Assembly: GCA_004563195.1 (NCBI GenBank)
Contig: SFTJ01000008.1
Location: forward strand, 76,969-140,968
Reading direction: 5' to 3'
DNA from: a bacterium
GTDB taxonomy: Bacteria > Bacteroidota > Bacteroidia > Bacteroidales > Muribaculaceae
Length of the DNA: 64,000 nucleotides
A model generated the notes under the pieces. That model was not told where the DNA came from. It ran no database searches and was given only the letters and a program-made list of their open reading frames with translations. Position numbers and translations under genes: made by a program. Every line of letters starts with the position of its first letter. The first letter of the stretch is position 1. This document shows positions 1 through 9,044 of the stretch, piece after piece.

Positions 1-28
1 ACATAATTGGGCGAAGCAGCGATAAATG

Positions 29-610
29 TTATCCAAAATAATATTCCGATTTCTTGCTATCTTCGCGCAGCAACATTCCTTGTGCCACACTATCGGCCAC
101 TTCGGCGCCCTTAGTGATTTCCACTATTGCCAGAGCAAACGGCATAGCTGCCGCAGGACTGCTGCCGGTAACCACATTGTCATCTACAGCCACAAGTGTG
201 CTTTGCACATTGCATCCTTGCATAAGGGTTTCAAATCCGGGATAGCACACGCCGGCTTTGCCTCTCATTATGCCAAGCGGACCAAGCACCACACCGGGCG
301 ATGCGCATATTGCGGCTATCTTTCCGCCCTTGGCGTTGTGGTCATGCAGTTTGTCGCAGAGTCTTTCATGTGCTGCCAGATTGGATGCTCCGGGCATTCC
401 GCCGGGCAAGATGAGCCATTCGGCAGGTGCATACGCCATCTCATCATACACCAAATCGGCACTGACTGTTACTCCGTGTGCGCCTTTCACTTCGCGAGTT
501 TCCTTTATCGAAACTGTCTTAACGTCTATGCCTGCTCTTCTCAAAATATCTACTGTAGCCAATGCTTCTATTTCCTCGAATCCATCGGCAAGAAATAAGT
601 AAGATGTCAT
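29..610 (-). CDS. DJ-1/PfpI family protein (YajL/ThiJ-like)
   Basis: 193 residues, the usual size of single-domain DJ-1 proteins. The N-terminus carries the family pattern FADGFEEIEA-like (here LADGFEEIEALATVDILRR), and the nucleophile-elbow cysteine lies in AAICASPGV near residue 102, with the conserved glutamate in GFEEIE. DJ-1/YajL proteins act in the cytoplasm and are linked to oxidative and carbonyl stress; the actual reaction for this branch is not settled. It is transcribed alone, divergently from the apbE-like gene, from a TAAATTTG box at 644-651. Confident on family, not on substrate. Confidence 0.9.
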   Translation of the reverse strand: MTSYLFLADGFEEIEALATVDILRRAGIDVKTVSIKETREVKGAHGVTVSADLVYDEMAYAPAEWLILPGGMPGASNLAAHERLCDKLHDHNAKGGKIAAICASPGVVLGPLGIMRGKAGVCYPGFETLMQGCNVQSTLVAVDDNVVTGSSPAAAMPFALAIVEITKGAEVADSVAQGMLLREDSKKSEYYFG

Positions 611-643
611 ATACTATAAGTTTTAGAACGGTTAATAATATCC

Positions 644-651
644 CAAATTTA
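644..651 (-). promoter_or_regulatory. -7 box for the DJ-1 gene
   Basis: On the minus strand this reads TAAATTTG, matching the Bacteroidetes TAnnTTTG -7 element; it leaves a leader of about 30 nt before the start at 610. Confidence 0.6.
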
Positions 652-736
652 TGATTTTTCTTGGTAGAAACCAAACCTGACGACTGTTTTTATCTCTTTT
701 TTCCTGTTTTTTGCATACCATGCCGACATTTTTCTG

Positions 737-744
737 TATGTTTG
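737..744 (+). promoter_or_regulatory. -7 box for the apbE-like gene
   Basis: TATGTTTG matches TAnnTTTG and sits 29 nt before the ATG at 774. Confidence 0.65.
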
Positions 745-773
745 CAGTGATTTTTCAATAATTCTCACGCAAA

Positions 774-1787
774 ATGAACAAAAACCTACGTATATACCTC
801 ACGGTGGTGGTGTGCGCCATTATTGGCTTAGCCACTCTATTTCTACGAAAACCTGCCCATCGCTTTATGGCTGTTAGCGGCGTGGTGTGGACCACAGAAT
901 ACAATATCACTTTTCAAGGTCCGGCATCGATAGCCGACTCGATAGAGGGCGTGTTCAACGCCGTGGACCGCACAGCTTCGATGTTCAACCCCAAGTCGGT
1001 GATTTCGCGCATCAATGCCAATGACCCTACCGTGGAGCCCAATGCTATGATTACCGAATTATATAAGTGCTCTGCTCGCATCAACAGCGAGTCGGGTGGA
1101 TGTTTCGACCCCACTGTGGCGCCGCTGGTCAATGCCTGGGGATTTGGATTCAAGCATGGTGTGGTCACCGACTCAGCCACCATCGATAGCATTCGCCAAT
1201 TTGTGGGATTCGACAAAACTCACATCTCTGCCGACGGAAGAATCGAGAAAACCGACCCACGCGTGGTCATCGACTTCAGCAGCATTGCCAAAGGTTTTGC
1301 CTGCGATGAGTTGGCTCGCCTGTTTATGCGCAATGGCGTGGAAAATTTCATCATCGAGATAGGCGGCGAGATTTTTGCCCACGGCTGTAATCGTCAAGGC
1401 AAGCCATGGCACATTTCCATCGATAGCCCCATCGACCAAGCCGACTCGGTGATTCACCAATCGGCTATGGTAATTTCGCTTAGCAACCACGGCGTGGCCA
1501 CTTCGGGCAATTATCGCAATTACAAAATTGTAGACGGCAAACGGGTGTCGCACATCATCAATCCCGCCACAGGCTATCCCGAACAGTCGTCGCTGCTCAG
1601 CGCCACCATCGTAGCGCCCACTGCCGCCGAAGCCGATGCCTACGCCACAGCATGCATGGTGATGGGCACAGAGCGTAGCCGATCCATGATAGAGCGCAAC
1701 GATGCCATATCGGGCATTCTGATTTATGCCGACTCGCTTAATCGTATCAATAAATGGGTTAGTAAAGAATTTGATAATAAGGAATAA
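774..1787 (+). CDS. apbE: FAD:protein FMN transferase (ApbE family)
   Basis: 337 residues. ApbE proteins attach FMN from FAD covalently to threonines of partner flavoproteins such as NqrB/NqrC and RnfD/RnfG, acting outside the inner membrane. The N-terminus has a membrane anchor (about residues 7-24) and no clear cleavage site. Family signatures include FDPTVAPLVNAWGFG near 118, DFSSIAKGFACD near 170, the IEIGGEI motif near 195, and HIINPATGYPEQ near 258 followed by the metal-binding EADAYATACM. It stands alone here; no nqr or rnf target is in the window. Full length, no missing motif seen. Confidence 0.93.
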   Translation: MNKNLRIYLTVVVCAIIGLATLFLRKPAHRFMAVSGVVWTTEYNITFQGPASIADSIEGVFNAVDRTASMFNPKSVISRINANDPTVEPNAMITELYKCSARINSESGGCFDPTVAPLVNAWGFGFKHGVVTDSATIDSIRQFVGFDKTHISADGRIEKTDPRVVIDFSSIAKGFACDELARLFMRNGVENFIIEIGGEIFAHGCNRQGKPWHISIDSPIDQADSVIHQSAMVISLSNHGVATSGNYRNYKIVDGKRVSHIINPATGYPEQSSLLSATIVAPTAAEADAYATACMVMGTERSRSMIERNDAISGILIYADSLNRINKWVSKEFDNKE

Positions 1788-1843
1788 AAACCTCACTCTC
1801 ACAGTAGCTTGCTACTGTCACTGCTATTCGGTTTGAGCATTTG

Positions 1844-3766
1844 TTATTCGTTGCTGTCGGTGAGGATTTCTATGATTTTTTCACTCACAACTTTCACGTT
1901 TTTCACATCGTTCAATAGCGTTTTTTGGCTCGAAGCTCCTATGAAATACACAGGCAACGAAATGGGAATGATGGCTGCCGCTATTGTGCCATATCGCTTG
2001 CCGAGATTGGGACTATAGATGCGCGAATTGTTGATTATAGGATAGTCCATAGCCTTATTGAGCACCAGCTGGCTGCGTGAGTTACCCAAATAATCCACCA
2101 CTTCTTCCACATGAGCTATCAGTTGACCCAACTGCGCGCGGTCGAATCCCTTGATGAAATAGGTCAGGAACAGCTGACGGTGTGGATATCGAGCAAGCAA
2201 AGCTTCGGCCTCGGCTATCAGGTTGCGAAGCATTGCCAAAGCATCCGATGTATCCACTTCGTCGATTATCACCTCTTTCTTCTCGAGTTTGCGAGCTTCT
2301 TGCACGCCCACAAGGCGACGCAAAAGCTTGCGATAAGCATCGGGATTGAACACCGCCGAGTCGTTCATCGCTTTATAGGTAAGGAACACACCCAGCGGGA
2401 ACAGCATCAGCGAACTCAAGCAAATACCAAACAACACGTCGAAACGACCGTCGCGTGCTTGCTTGTAGCCAAAACTATCGATCATATAATATATAATGAA
2501 TAGTATAACCGAAATCACGATAGGCATACCCAAGCCGCCTTTGCGGATAATGGCTCCAAGTGGCGCTCCTATAAAGAAAAATATTAAGCATGCCAGCGAG
2601 AGCGTGTACTTCTTTATCATTTCTATCTCGTGACGGCGTATCACCATCACATCGTCGCTCACCTCGGCACCTCTAAAGAGAAATTCGTGCTGGGCTTGCG
2701 ATGCACGATTGAGCGCACGATTGAGCAAAGCCACTCGGTCGTCGGGCTTGAGTGCGCGATAAAGGCTGTCGAAATTGAGCGGGCGGCGCACCTCGGGCAA
2801 TTCCACCACCTTGGCCACTCGGGCTGTGTCGCGCATCTCATATTTCATATACGGCACGCCCACCACAGGCTCGGTGCGGAATGTCGACATCATGCCGGAG
2901 CTAATTGAGTCCAATCGCAAGCTCACGGAGTCGATGGTGTGCTGCAATTCGGCTATGTTTTTGCCTATATATTGCGAACGCATGGTTTGCTCATCGAGCT
3001 TGTTGAAATTGGCATCGAATGGTATGAGCACTTGCTTGTCGGCAAACGATTCGCGGCGATAAAGTTTGCCCTCATCGGAGAGCGAATTACCGCTGCCGCT
3101 GCGCATATCCTCAAATGTTTCGCCTTGAAAAAGATGCAGCTTCAAGTGGGTTTTACTCTCATTGAAAGAGAGTTTGCCGGAATCGGCAAGAATAATACTT
3201 GCATAGCCGTTACCCTTACTCACATCGTAGATCATCATATCGTAGAGTGTGCCGCGCTCTTTATCCTTATTGCGCACAAACACATTGTAGCCCGAAATCT
3301 GGTCGTAGAATGCGCCTTCGGGAATATCGAGGTCGGGCGATTTTTGGCGCACCGAGAACACCAGTGTCCACATCTTCACCTGAGCTCGTGGCAACACCTC
3401 ATTCTGAAAGAAAAATGCGCCCACCGACACCACGGCAATAAATGCTATCAGGGGCTTCATCACATTAAGCAGCGACACTCCCGAAGCTTTCATAGCCGTC
3501 AATTCGCTGTGCTCACCAAGATTACCAAAGGTCATAAGCGAGGCAAGCAGTATGGCAAGCGGCAACGCCATAGGCACCATAGTGATGGCGGCATAGAAGA
3601 ACATCTCGCCTATCACATCCACCCCGAGGCCCTTGCCCACAAGGTCGTCGAGGCGACGCCACAAAAAGTGCATCAACAAGATAAAAAGACATATAAAGAA
3701 TGTCATAAAAAACATCGGCAGATAAGTCTGCAAGATGAATGTATGTAGTCTTTTTATCTTTAGCAT
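1844..3766 (-). CDS. LptF/LptG-family permease (YjgP/YjgQ)
   Basis: 640 residues. LptF/G permeases form the membrane part of the LptB2FG ABC machine that extracts lipopolysaccharide from the inner membrane. The pattern is typical: three N-terminal transmembrane segments (about 12-130), a periplasmic beta-jellyroll, and three C-terminal segments including FFFIGAPLGAIIRKGGLG. As usual in Bacteroidetes a single long protein is present, with a roughly 150-residue cytoplasmic extension after the last membrane segment of unknown job. The second permease and LptB are not in the window. Monocistronic, with a TAATTTTG box at 3795-3802. Confidence 0.9.
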   Translation of the reverse strand: MLKIKRLHTFILQTYLPMFFMTFFICLFILLMHFLWRRLDDLVGKGLGVDVIGEMFFYAAITMVPMALPLAILLASLMTFGNLGEHSELTAMKASGVSLLNVMKPLIAFIAVVSVGAFFFQNEVLPRAQVKMWTLVFSVRQKSPDLDIPEGAFYDQISGYNVFVRNKDKERGTLYDMMIYDVSKGNGYASIILADSGKLSFNESKTHLKLHLFQGETFEDMRSGSGNSLSDEGKLYRRESFADKQVLIPFDANFNKLDEQTMRSQYIGKNIAELQHTIDSVSLRLDSISSGMMSTFRTEPVVGVPYMKYEMRDTARVAKVVELPEVRRPLNFDSLYRALKPDDRVALLNRALNRASQAQHEFLFRGAEVSDDVMVIRRHEIEMIKKYTLSLACLIFFFIGAPLGAIIRKGGLGMPIVISVILFIIYYMIDSFGYKQARDGRFDVLFGICLSSLMLFPLGVFLTYKAMNDSAVFNPDAYRKLLRRLVGVQEARKLEKKEVIIDEVDTSDALAMLRNLIAEAEALLARYPHRQLFLTYFIKGFDRAQLGQLIAHVEEVVDYLGNSRSQLVLNKAMDYPIINNSRIYSPNLGKRYGTIAAAIIPISLPVYFIGASSQKTLLNDVKNVKVVSEKIIEILTDSNE

Positions 3767-3794
3767 TTCGATATGTAGTTTTTAATTAATTGTG

Positions 3795-3802
3795 CAAAAT
3801 TA
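3795..3802 (-). promoter_or_regulatory. -7 box for the LptF/G gene
   Basis: Minus strand TAATTTTG, a match to TAnnTTTG, about 28 nt before the start at 3766. Confidence 0.65.
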
Positions 3803-3899
3803 GCAATTTAATCGATAATTACCCTCCTATTTTCGCCTTTTTATATCTTTTAAGCGTTTCGAAAGGGCATTTGCGCGCCACATAGCCTCTGCTGCGGAG

Positions 3900-3946
3900 T
3901 TAACAGCAACGGTCTACCCCGTTTTCGAGGCAGACCGCTGTGATTG
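3900..3946. other. Imperfect hairpin in the gap between two minus-strand genes
   Basis: CGGTCT pairs with AGACCG, extended by ACAG/CTGT across a small bulge. No T-run follows on either strand, so a terminator is not well supported. The rest of the 207 nt gap holds the LptF/G promoter and nothing else recognised. Confidence 0.3.
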
Positions 3947-3973
3947 TATCTCAATATTATTATTCATTACGTG

Positions 3974-4372
3974 CTACGAGCAGCCCAGCAATCGCTTGAG
4001 CTTGGATATCTGCTTATCCCACAGGTGTATTATCTCGTTTTTCTCAGCTTCATCGATTGCGAAATCGGTTATTTGCAGACTTCGGCTGCCTGTAATCTCC
4101 GAACTTATAATACGCATCTCGAAAAAGCTCTTCTCAATATCCGTTTCTTCCCATCGAAATTTCACATACTGTCCGGCGCGAATGGCAAGCACATTAGCTC
4201 GTTGCGACGACTTGTTCCAATAGAACGTAAATGTCTTTCCATCCTTTTCTACATCGTCACAAAACCACTCCGCCAGTCCGTTGGGCGTTGAGATAAATGT
4301 CCATATCAACGAGCTTGACGCTCGCTTCATGTCATAATCGATTACTATCTTTCGACTATCTTCCATAGGCAT
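3974..4372 (-). CDS. START-like domain protein (SRPBCC fold, Bacteroidetes type)
   Basis: 132 residues. It matches the short Bacteroidales START-like family: a helix-grip fold with TFISTPNGLAEWFCDDV near 27-43 and the pattern FRWEET near 73. Such proteins are predicted to bind a small hydrophobic ligand, but no function is established for this branch. Translation may begin at the second methionine (4366), which gives MEDSRKIVIDY; both starts are plausible. It lies upstream of the LptF/G gene on the same strand, with a 207 nt gap and a separate promoter between them, so co-transcription is unlikely. Confidence 0.7.
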   Translation of the reverse strand: MPMEDSRKIVIDYDMKRASSSLIWTFISTPNGLAEWFCDDVEKDGKTFTFYWNKSSQRANVLAIRAGQYVKFRWEETDIEKSFFEMRIISSEITGSRSLQITDFAIDEAEKNEIIHLWDKQISKLKRLLGCS

Positions 4373-4538
4373 TATTTTAGGTATTATTGCAAGTTTTCGG
4401 TTGCTAATTAAATATAAAGATTACAATACTCCAAATAAATCGCCAATAAAATGCAAACTTTTCGCTATTTATATTTGTTTTATCATAATTGCCCTAAAAA
4501 ATGACACTCTTTTAATAGTTCTTACTGAAAATTATTAT

Positions 4539-4546
4539 TACTTTTG
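4539..4546 (+). promoter_or_regulatory. -7 box for pta-ackA
   Basis: TACTTTTG, 20 nt before the pta ATG, matches TAnnTTTG. The preceding 160 nt are AT-rich and show no other element I can name. Confidence 0.65.
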
Positions 4547-4566
4547 TATACTAAATTAATAGAACT

Positions 4567-5586
4567 ATGGACTTATTTAAAACACTTAAAGCAACTGCTA
4601 TTGCAAACAAGCAGCGTGTGGTTCTACCCGAAAGCACCGAACCTCGCACATTGAAAGCGGCTGATACTATTATCGCCGAAAACATTGCTGACGTAATCTT
4701 GATTGGCGAACCGGCCGAAATTCAAGCTAAGGCCGCCGAACTAAATCTTACCCACATCGACCAAGCTCGTATCGTTAACCCAAACAAGCCCGAAGAGATT
4801 CAAAAATATGTAGAGCTGTTCTACGAACTTCGCAAGGCTAAGGGCATAAGCATGGAAGATGCTGCCAAGACCGCAAAGAATCCGCTTTACCTCGGATGCC
4901 TCCTCGTTAAAGCCGGCGAAGCCGATGGTCAAGTGGCCGGTGCTGCCAACTCTACCGGCAACGTGCTTCGTGCCGCTTTCCAAGTTATCAAGACTGCCCC
5001 GGGCATCACTGCCGTGTCGGGCGCTTTCATAATGCAACTCCCCGAAGGCTCGCCTTATGGCGAAGACGGAATCTTAGTATTTGCCGACTGTGCTGCAATC
5101 CCTGCTCCTACGGCTTCCGAACTCGCGCAAATAGCCGTTTCGGCTAATCGCACCGCCAAATCGCTCGCCAACATTGCCGAACCTCGTATCGCTATGCTTA
5201 GCTTCTCTACCAAGGGCAGCGCCAAGCACGACAATGTGACCAAGGTAATCGAAGCCACTCGATTGGCTAAGGAAATGGACCCATCACTTCACATCGACGG
5301 CGAACTTCAAGCCGATGCTGCTCTCGTGCCATCGGTTGGCGCCAGCAAGGCTCCGGGCAGCGAAATAGCCGGCCGTGCCAATGTGCTTGTATTCCCTAAC
5401 CTCGAGACCGGAAACATCGCCTACAAACTCGTGCAACGCCTCGCCGGCGCTGTGGCTGCAGGCCCAATTATGCAAGGTCTCGCCGCTCCTGTCAACGACC
5501 TTTCTCGCGGCTGCTCGCCCGAAGATATCGTTAAGACCGTGATTATGACTTGCAACCAAGCCATCGAAGCCAAGCATTTGAAATAA
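4567..5586 (+). CDS. pta: phosphate acetyltransferase
   Basis: 339 residues, the length of the short single-domain Pta. It interconverts acetyl-CoA plus phosphate with acetyl phosphate plus CoA, the first step of acetate formation. Diagnostic stretches include RVVLPESTEPRTLKAA at the N-terminus, GQVAGAANSTGNVLRAAFQVI near 120-140 and DGELQADAALVPSVG near 245-260. ackA follows 42 nt downstream on the same strand, forming the classical substrate-level phosphorylation operon. Codon use is strongly biased, as in the ribosomal genes, which suggests high expression. Confidence 0.97.
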   Translation: MDLFKTLKATAIANKQRVVLPESTEPRTLKAADTIIAENIADVILIGEPAEIQAKAAELNLTHIDQARIVNPNKPEEIQKYVELFYELRKAKGISMEDAAKTAKNPLYLGCLLVKAGEADGQVAGAANSTGNVLRAAFQVIKTAPGITAVSGAFIMQLPEGSPYGEDGILVFADCAAIPAPTASELAQIAVSANRTAKSLANIAEPRIAMLSFSTKGSAKHDNVTKVIEATRLAKEMDPSLHIDGELQADAALVPSVGASKAPGSEIAGRANVLVFPNLETGNIAYKLVQRLAGAVAAGPIMQGLAAPVNDLSRGCSPEDIVKTVIMTCNQAIEAKHLK

Positions 5587-5628
5587 TCGTAAATCTAATT
5601 ATCAAAAACAATAAACTACAACAGAAAC

Positions 5629-6843
5629 ATGAACATTTTAGTGCTCAACTGCGGAAGTAGCTCCGTAAAATACAAACTCATCGAGATTAAGGCCAACAAT
5701 ATCCTTGCCGAAGGTGGTATCGAAAAAATCGGCCTTCCCGGCGCTTTCATCAAGTTTAAACTTGCCGACGGTTCGAAGAAAATCATCGAACTCGACATCA
5801 CCGACCACGATGGCGCCATCAAGGCTATCCTCGACCTCCTCACCAGCGAAGATAACGGCTGCATCAAGAGCTTCAACGAGATTGACGCCGTAGGTCACCG
5901 CGTGGTGCATGGTGGCGAAAAGTTCAATAAGAGCGTGCTCATCACCGACGAGGTTATCGCTAAGGTAAAAGAATGCTACGACATAGCTCCTCTTCACAAT
6001 CCGGTGAACATTGCAGGTATCAACGCCATCTCTAAGGTGTTGCCCGACGTGCCTCAAGTAGCTGTGTTCGATACTGCTTTCCACCAAACCATGCCGGCCA
6101 AGTCGTATATGTATGCCCTTCCTTATAAGTTCTACACCGAAGACGGCGTGCGTCGCTACGGCTTCCATGGCACAAGCCACCGCTACGTTTCGAAGCGCGT
6201 TTGCCAATTCCTCGGCGTCGACGTGCACACCAAGAAGATTATCACTTGCCACGTAGGCAACGGCGGTAGCATCACTGCTGTACTCAACGGCAAGAGCGTA
6301 GACACTTCTATGGGCCTCACCCCCACCGAAGGTCTCATCATGGGCACTCGCAGTGGCGACGTCGACCCGGGCGCTCTCACCTACTTGATGGCTAAGCACA
6401 ACCTCAGCGCTGCCGATATGCAAAACATTATCAATAAGGATAGCGGTATAGCAGGTGTTACCGAGATTTCTTCCGACATGCGCGCCATCGAAGATGCCGA
6501 CAACGCAGGCGACCCTCGCGCTGTTCTCGGCTTGCAAATGTACGAGCAACGCATCATCAAGTACATCGGTGCTTATGCTGCTGAAATGGGTGGCGTAGAC
6601 ATCATCGTATTCACCGGCGGTGTAGGCGAAAACCAAACCGGCGTTCGCTCTAACGTTTGCCGTCCGCTCGAATTCCTCGGCGTGAAACTCGACGAAGAAC
6701 TCAATGCCAAGATTCGCGGCAAGGAAACTCTCATCAGCACTCCCGACTCTAAGGTAGCTGTTTGCGTTATCCCTACCGACGAAGAATATATGATTGCCCG
6801 CGACACCGAAGCTATAGTAGAAGGTCGCGAAATCATCGACTAA
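5629..6843 (+). CDS. ackA: acetate kinase
   Basis: 404 residues. Converts acetyl phosphate and ADP to acetate and ATP in the cytoplasm. Hallmarks: NCGSSSVKYKL at the N-terminus, GHRVVHGG near 87-94, FDTAFHQTMP, GFHGTSHRYV and GNGGS, the latter two being the acetokinase signatures; the C-terminus carries FTGGVGENQ. Second gene of the pta-ackA operon, followed by two hairpins (6886-6922 and 6953-6997). Complete. Confidence 0.97.
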   Translation: MNILVLNCGSSSVKYKLIEIKANNILAEGGIEKIGLPGAFIKFKLADGSKKIIELDITDHDGAIKAILDLLTSEDNGCIKSFNEIDAVGHRVVHGGEKFNKSVLITDEVIAKVKECYDIAPLHNPVNIAGINAISKVLPDVPQVAVFDTAFHQTMPAKSYMYALPYKFYTEDGVRRYGFHGTSHRYVSKRVCQFLGVDVHTKKIITCHVGNGGSITAVLNGKSVDTSMGLTPTEGLIMGTRSGDVDPGALTYLMAKHNLSAADMQNIINKDSGIAGVTEISSDMRAIEDADNAGDPRAVLGLQMYEQRIIKYIGAYAAEMGGVDIIVFTGGVGENQTGVRSNVCRPLEFLGVKLDEELNAKIRGKETLISTPDSKVAVCVIPTDEEYMIARDTEAIVEGREIID

Positions 6844-6885
6844 ACTTTCTCCCGCAATTATCTCGCTCAGCGTGATATAGTTTTC

Positions 6886-6922
6886 AGGTGCGCCCGCCAC
6901 ACAGCCGGCGCACCTATTTTTA
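6886..6922 (+). terminator. Terminator of the pta-ackA operon
   Basis: Perfect 9 bp stem AGGTGCGCC/GGCGCACCT with a 12 nt loop, followed by ATTTTTAT. Lies 43 nt after the ackA stop. Confidence 0.8.
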
Positions 6923-6952
6923 TGTGCTCGCCGTTATGCCCCGGCATAAAAC

Positions 6953-6997
6953 AAAAAATCAGCCCGAGCTTGTTTTTGATGCCCGAGCTGATTTTTT
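6953..6997. terminator. Bidirectional terminator between ackA and the TlpA gene
   Basis: AAAAAATCAGC pairs with GCTGATTTTTT, so both strands show a stem followed by T residues. It lies 18 nt from the stop of the convergent TlpA gene. The loop contains a direct repeat of GCCCGAGCT. Confidence 0.75.
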
Positions 6998-7014
6998 ATC
7001 AATAATCGATGTAA

Positions 7015-8073
7015 TTACTTTATCAGTTCTTCCAAAGCTTCGTAGAACAATGGAGTTTCGCCCACGAAACGCTTCACTATCTTGCCTTTGGGGTCAATGA
7101 TTATCTTGGTAGGATAACCCTCAATGCCATATAATTGTTCCACTTTCTTGTCGCTGCCCGGAATCACATCGGCACTGAGCACGTTGGTCCAATTCATATC
7201 ATATTTCTTGATGGCTGCCAACCAAGCTTCCTTAGAGTCGCCGCAAGCTATCGACACTATTTCCATACTGTCGCCATATTTTTCGTAGCTCTTCTTCATC
7301 TCAGGCATACCCTTGATGCACCATGAGCACCACGAGCCCCAGAAATCGAGCACTACCCACATGCCTCGCATCGACGACAACACAAATGCCGATCCGTCGG
7401 GATGATTGAGCGAGAAATCGGGTGCTTGCATACCCTCGGCAGTCAATTTCTGAGCTTCTGCTCTTTGCTTTTCGCGTTCTATTCGCTTAGCAAGAGCTTG
7501 TTCCAACTCACCGAACATCGAATTGCGTGCATTGTCGCCAATCTTCGGAAGCAATTCCTCAGCTGTTTCGGTATCGCATTGCCACAAAGCCCATAGTGTG
7601 ATAGGTGTGTCGAGGTTTTGACGAGCATAGTCGGGTGCCACCTTGGCATATTCGCCGTAGAGCGAATCGCGCACGGCATCGTCAACGTTTTGCGCCTTTG
7701 CAATAATATCGTTCTGACGATTCTTCACCTCATTTATCATATCCTGCACGGCCGAACCCTTGATTACCGGGTTCTCGCCCTTAACGATAGTAACCTCAAA
7801 GTTCTCGCCGGGATTGATATATAAACTTGCAGGACGCGCCGAGCGGTCCTTTGGTCCGATAAACAAGCACATGGTCTTAGCCACATCGGGAAGCACAGCC
7901 TTGCCTTCCTTCATCACTATCACAGAATCGGCTGCCACACGGCGATTGCCTTGCAAATTCACGCGTTGCACTACCAAAGTGTCGGTAGAAAATCCTTTCA
8001 CCTCCACTTTCACATCGGCATAGGCACTTGCTGTCATCAAGCCCATTGCCATTAGTAATAAAAACTTCTTCAT
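7015..8073 (-). CDS. TlpA-like thioredoxin-family protein with DUF4369-type N-terminus
   Basis: 352 residues with a signal peptide (residues 1-19, cleavage around ASAYA). The N-terminal half resembles the DUF4369 domain common in Bacteroidetes TlpA proteins (VEVKGFSTDTLVV onwards). The C-terminal half is a thioredoxin fold: APDFSLNHPDG, then FWGSWCSWCIKGMPEM with the CxxC redox pair near 245-248, and the cis-proline in GYPTKIIID. Probably a periplasmic thiol-disulfide oxidoreductase; the partner is unknown. Single gene from a TAAATTTG box at 8134-8141. Confidence 0.9.
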   Translation of the reverse strand: MKKFLLLMAMGLMTASAYADVKVEVKGFSTDTLVVQRVNLQGNRRVAADSVIVMKEGKAVLPDVAKTMCLFIGPKDRSARPASLYINPGENFEVTIVKGENPVIKGSAVQDMINEVKNRQNDIIAKAQNVDDAVRDSLYGEYAKVAPDYARQNLDTPITLWALWQCDTETAEELLPKIGDNARNSMFGELEQALAKRIEREKQRAEAQKLTAEGMQAPDFSLNHPDGSAFVLSSMRGMWVVLDFWGSWCSWCIKGMPEMKKSYEKYGDSMEIVSIACGDSKEAWLAAIKKYDMNWTNVLSADVIPGSDKKVEQLYGIEGYPTKIIIDPKGKIVKRFVGETPLFYEALEELIK

Positions 8074-8133
8074 TGTTTCGGGATTATTTATCTATTTTTG
8101 TAAATATTTGCTTCACTTACATGCTTAGGACTA

Positions 8134-8141
8134 CAAATTTA
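8134..8141 (-). promoter_or_regulatory. -7 box for the TlpA gene
   Basis: Minus strand TAAATTTG, about 60 nt upstream of the start at 8073. Confidence 0.55.
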
Positions 8142-8194
8142 GGCAAATAATCTAATGTAAACCTACAATTAACTATTTTTTTGACTATTTACGC

Positions 8195-8226
8195 TTTGCC
8201 ATCTTATACATTTGGCAGTATCTTTG
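8195..8226 (+). promoter_or_regulatory. Bacteroidetes promoter for the 8264 gene
   Basis: TTTG at 8195-8198 and TATCTTTG at 8219-8226 are separated by 20 nt, fitting the TTTG/TAnnTTTG arrangement of sigma-ABfr promoters. Confidence 0.7.
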
Positions 8227-8263
8227 CAAAAAATTTTCACAATATCACCTATTTCATACTATT

Positions 8264-8851
8264 ATGGACGAAAACAAAACAATATATAGCCGAGCTATAT
8301 TTATCGACAACCTCACGCGCGAACTAATAAAATTGTGCACCTCGCGCCATATGCTCAACAATCAACTCTACGACATACCCGAACTGAGCGAAAAGTGGCA
8401 CCAATCGGCACCACAATATATGGCCGACGCTGTGCCCGAAATTGCCAAATATCCTATGGTGGCCATCGCCTGGGCACTCTACTACGGTATGGGCGCTGCC
8501 GTCTACTGGGACGGCGCTTGGGACAGCGTGAAAGATTGCGACGACCTATATAAGTTTATGCGCGACAAACGCGGATTCGACTATATGGACGAATTTGTAA
8601 CCGAAGAGCTCATAGGCATAAAGCTCAATAGCACCAAAAAACGCGACATCGACGATGCCCAAAAGCTCACTGCTTGCATTCAGGAGTGCGCCGACCTCGC
8701 CCTCACCATGATTCGCCGCCAAGGCATCGAGCCCCAAAGCACCGAGGCTTTCTATATGTATGCCGCGGTAGAAAAGCTCATGTTCGAACTCGGCGTGTCG
8801 ATGCAAATGTACCGCATGGGCTATCGCTACGAAAAAATGACGCTCAATTAA
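8264..8851 (+). CDS. Conserved Bacteroidales protein of unknown function
   Basis: 195 residues, no signal peptide, no membrane segment and no motif I can assign. It looks like a helical cytoplasmic protein rich in aromatic residues (YPMVAIAWALYYGMGAAVYWDGAWDSV near 63-90). It has its own promoter and uses the same codons as its neighbours, so it is a real gene. The next gene downstream starts the ribosomal operon from a separate promoter, so context gives no functional hint. Confidence 0.75.
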   Translation: MDENKTIYSRAIFIDNLTRELIKLCTSRHMLNNQLYDIPELSEKWHQSAPQYMADAVPEIAKYPMVAIAWALYYGMGAAVYWDGAWDSVKDCDDLYKFMRDKRGFDYMDEFVTEELIGIKLNSTKKRDIDDAQKLTACIQECADLALTMIRRQGIEPQSTEAFYMYAAVEKLMFELGVSMQMYRMGYRYEKMTLN

Positions 8852-8900
8852 TTTTACAAAAAATTCGTGCAAAAAAATGTGCAAAAAGCACTCGCAACTA

Positions 8901-8931
8901 TTTGATAATTAAAATAAAAGTCGTACCTTTG
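8901..8931 (+). promoter_or_regulatory. Promoter of the rplM-rpsI-rpsB-tsf operon
   Basis: TTTG at 8901-8904 and TACCTTTG at 8924-8931, spaced 19 nt. Transcription would start near 8937. Confidence 0.8.
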
Positions 8932-8937
8932 CAGTCC

Positions 8938-9044
8938 GATTATGTCCTTATTTTTTAATCAATTCAGAGGCCCGCAAGAGCTTTTGGCCGAGCTTTGAGT
9001 GCGCCGATGAATATTTTAATTAACTATTAATCAGGAATTTAAAA
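8938..9044 (+). promoter_or_regulatory. Leader of about 107 nt before rplM, possible L13 autoregulatory RNA
   Basis: The leader between the promoter and the GTG start is unusually long for this genome. It contains a GC-rich patch (8969-9006) where GGCccGCA can pair with TGCGCC, surrounded by AT-rich sequence. Ribosomal leaders of the uL13 operon have been proposed in Bacteroidia, so a protein-binding regulatory RNA is plausible. I have not matched it to a covariance model. Confidence 0.4.

Noticed and set aside
2939..3748. Histidine-rich 269-codon frame opposite the LptF/G gene
   Set aside because: His-rich composition is what the reverse strand of this gene produces; no signal peptide or conserved domain.
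5638..6900. Long open frame of 420 codons antisense to ackA
   Set aside because: It arises from the codon bias of ackA; its protein has low complexity and no family pattern, and ackA is certain.
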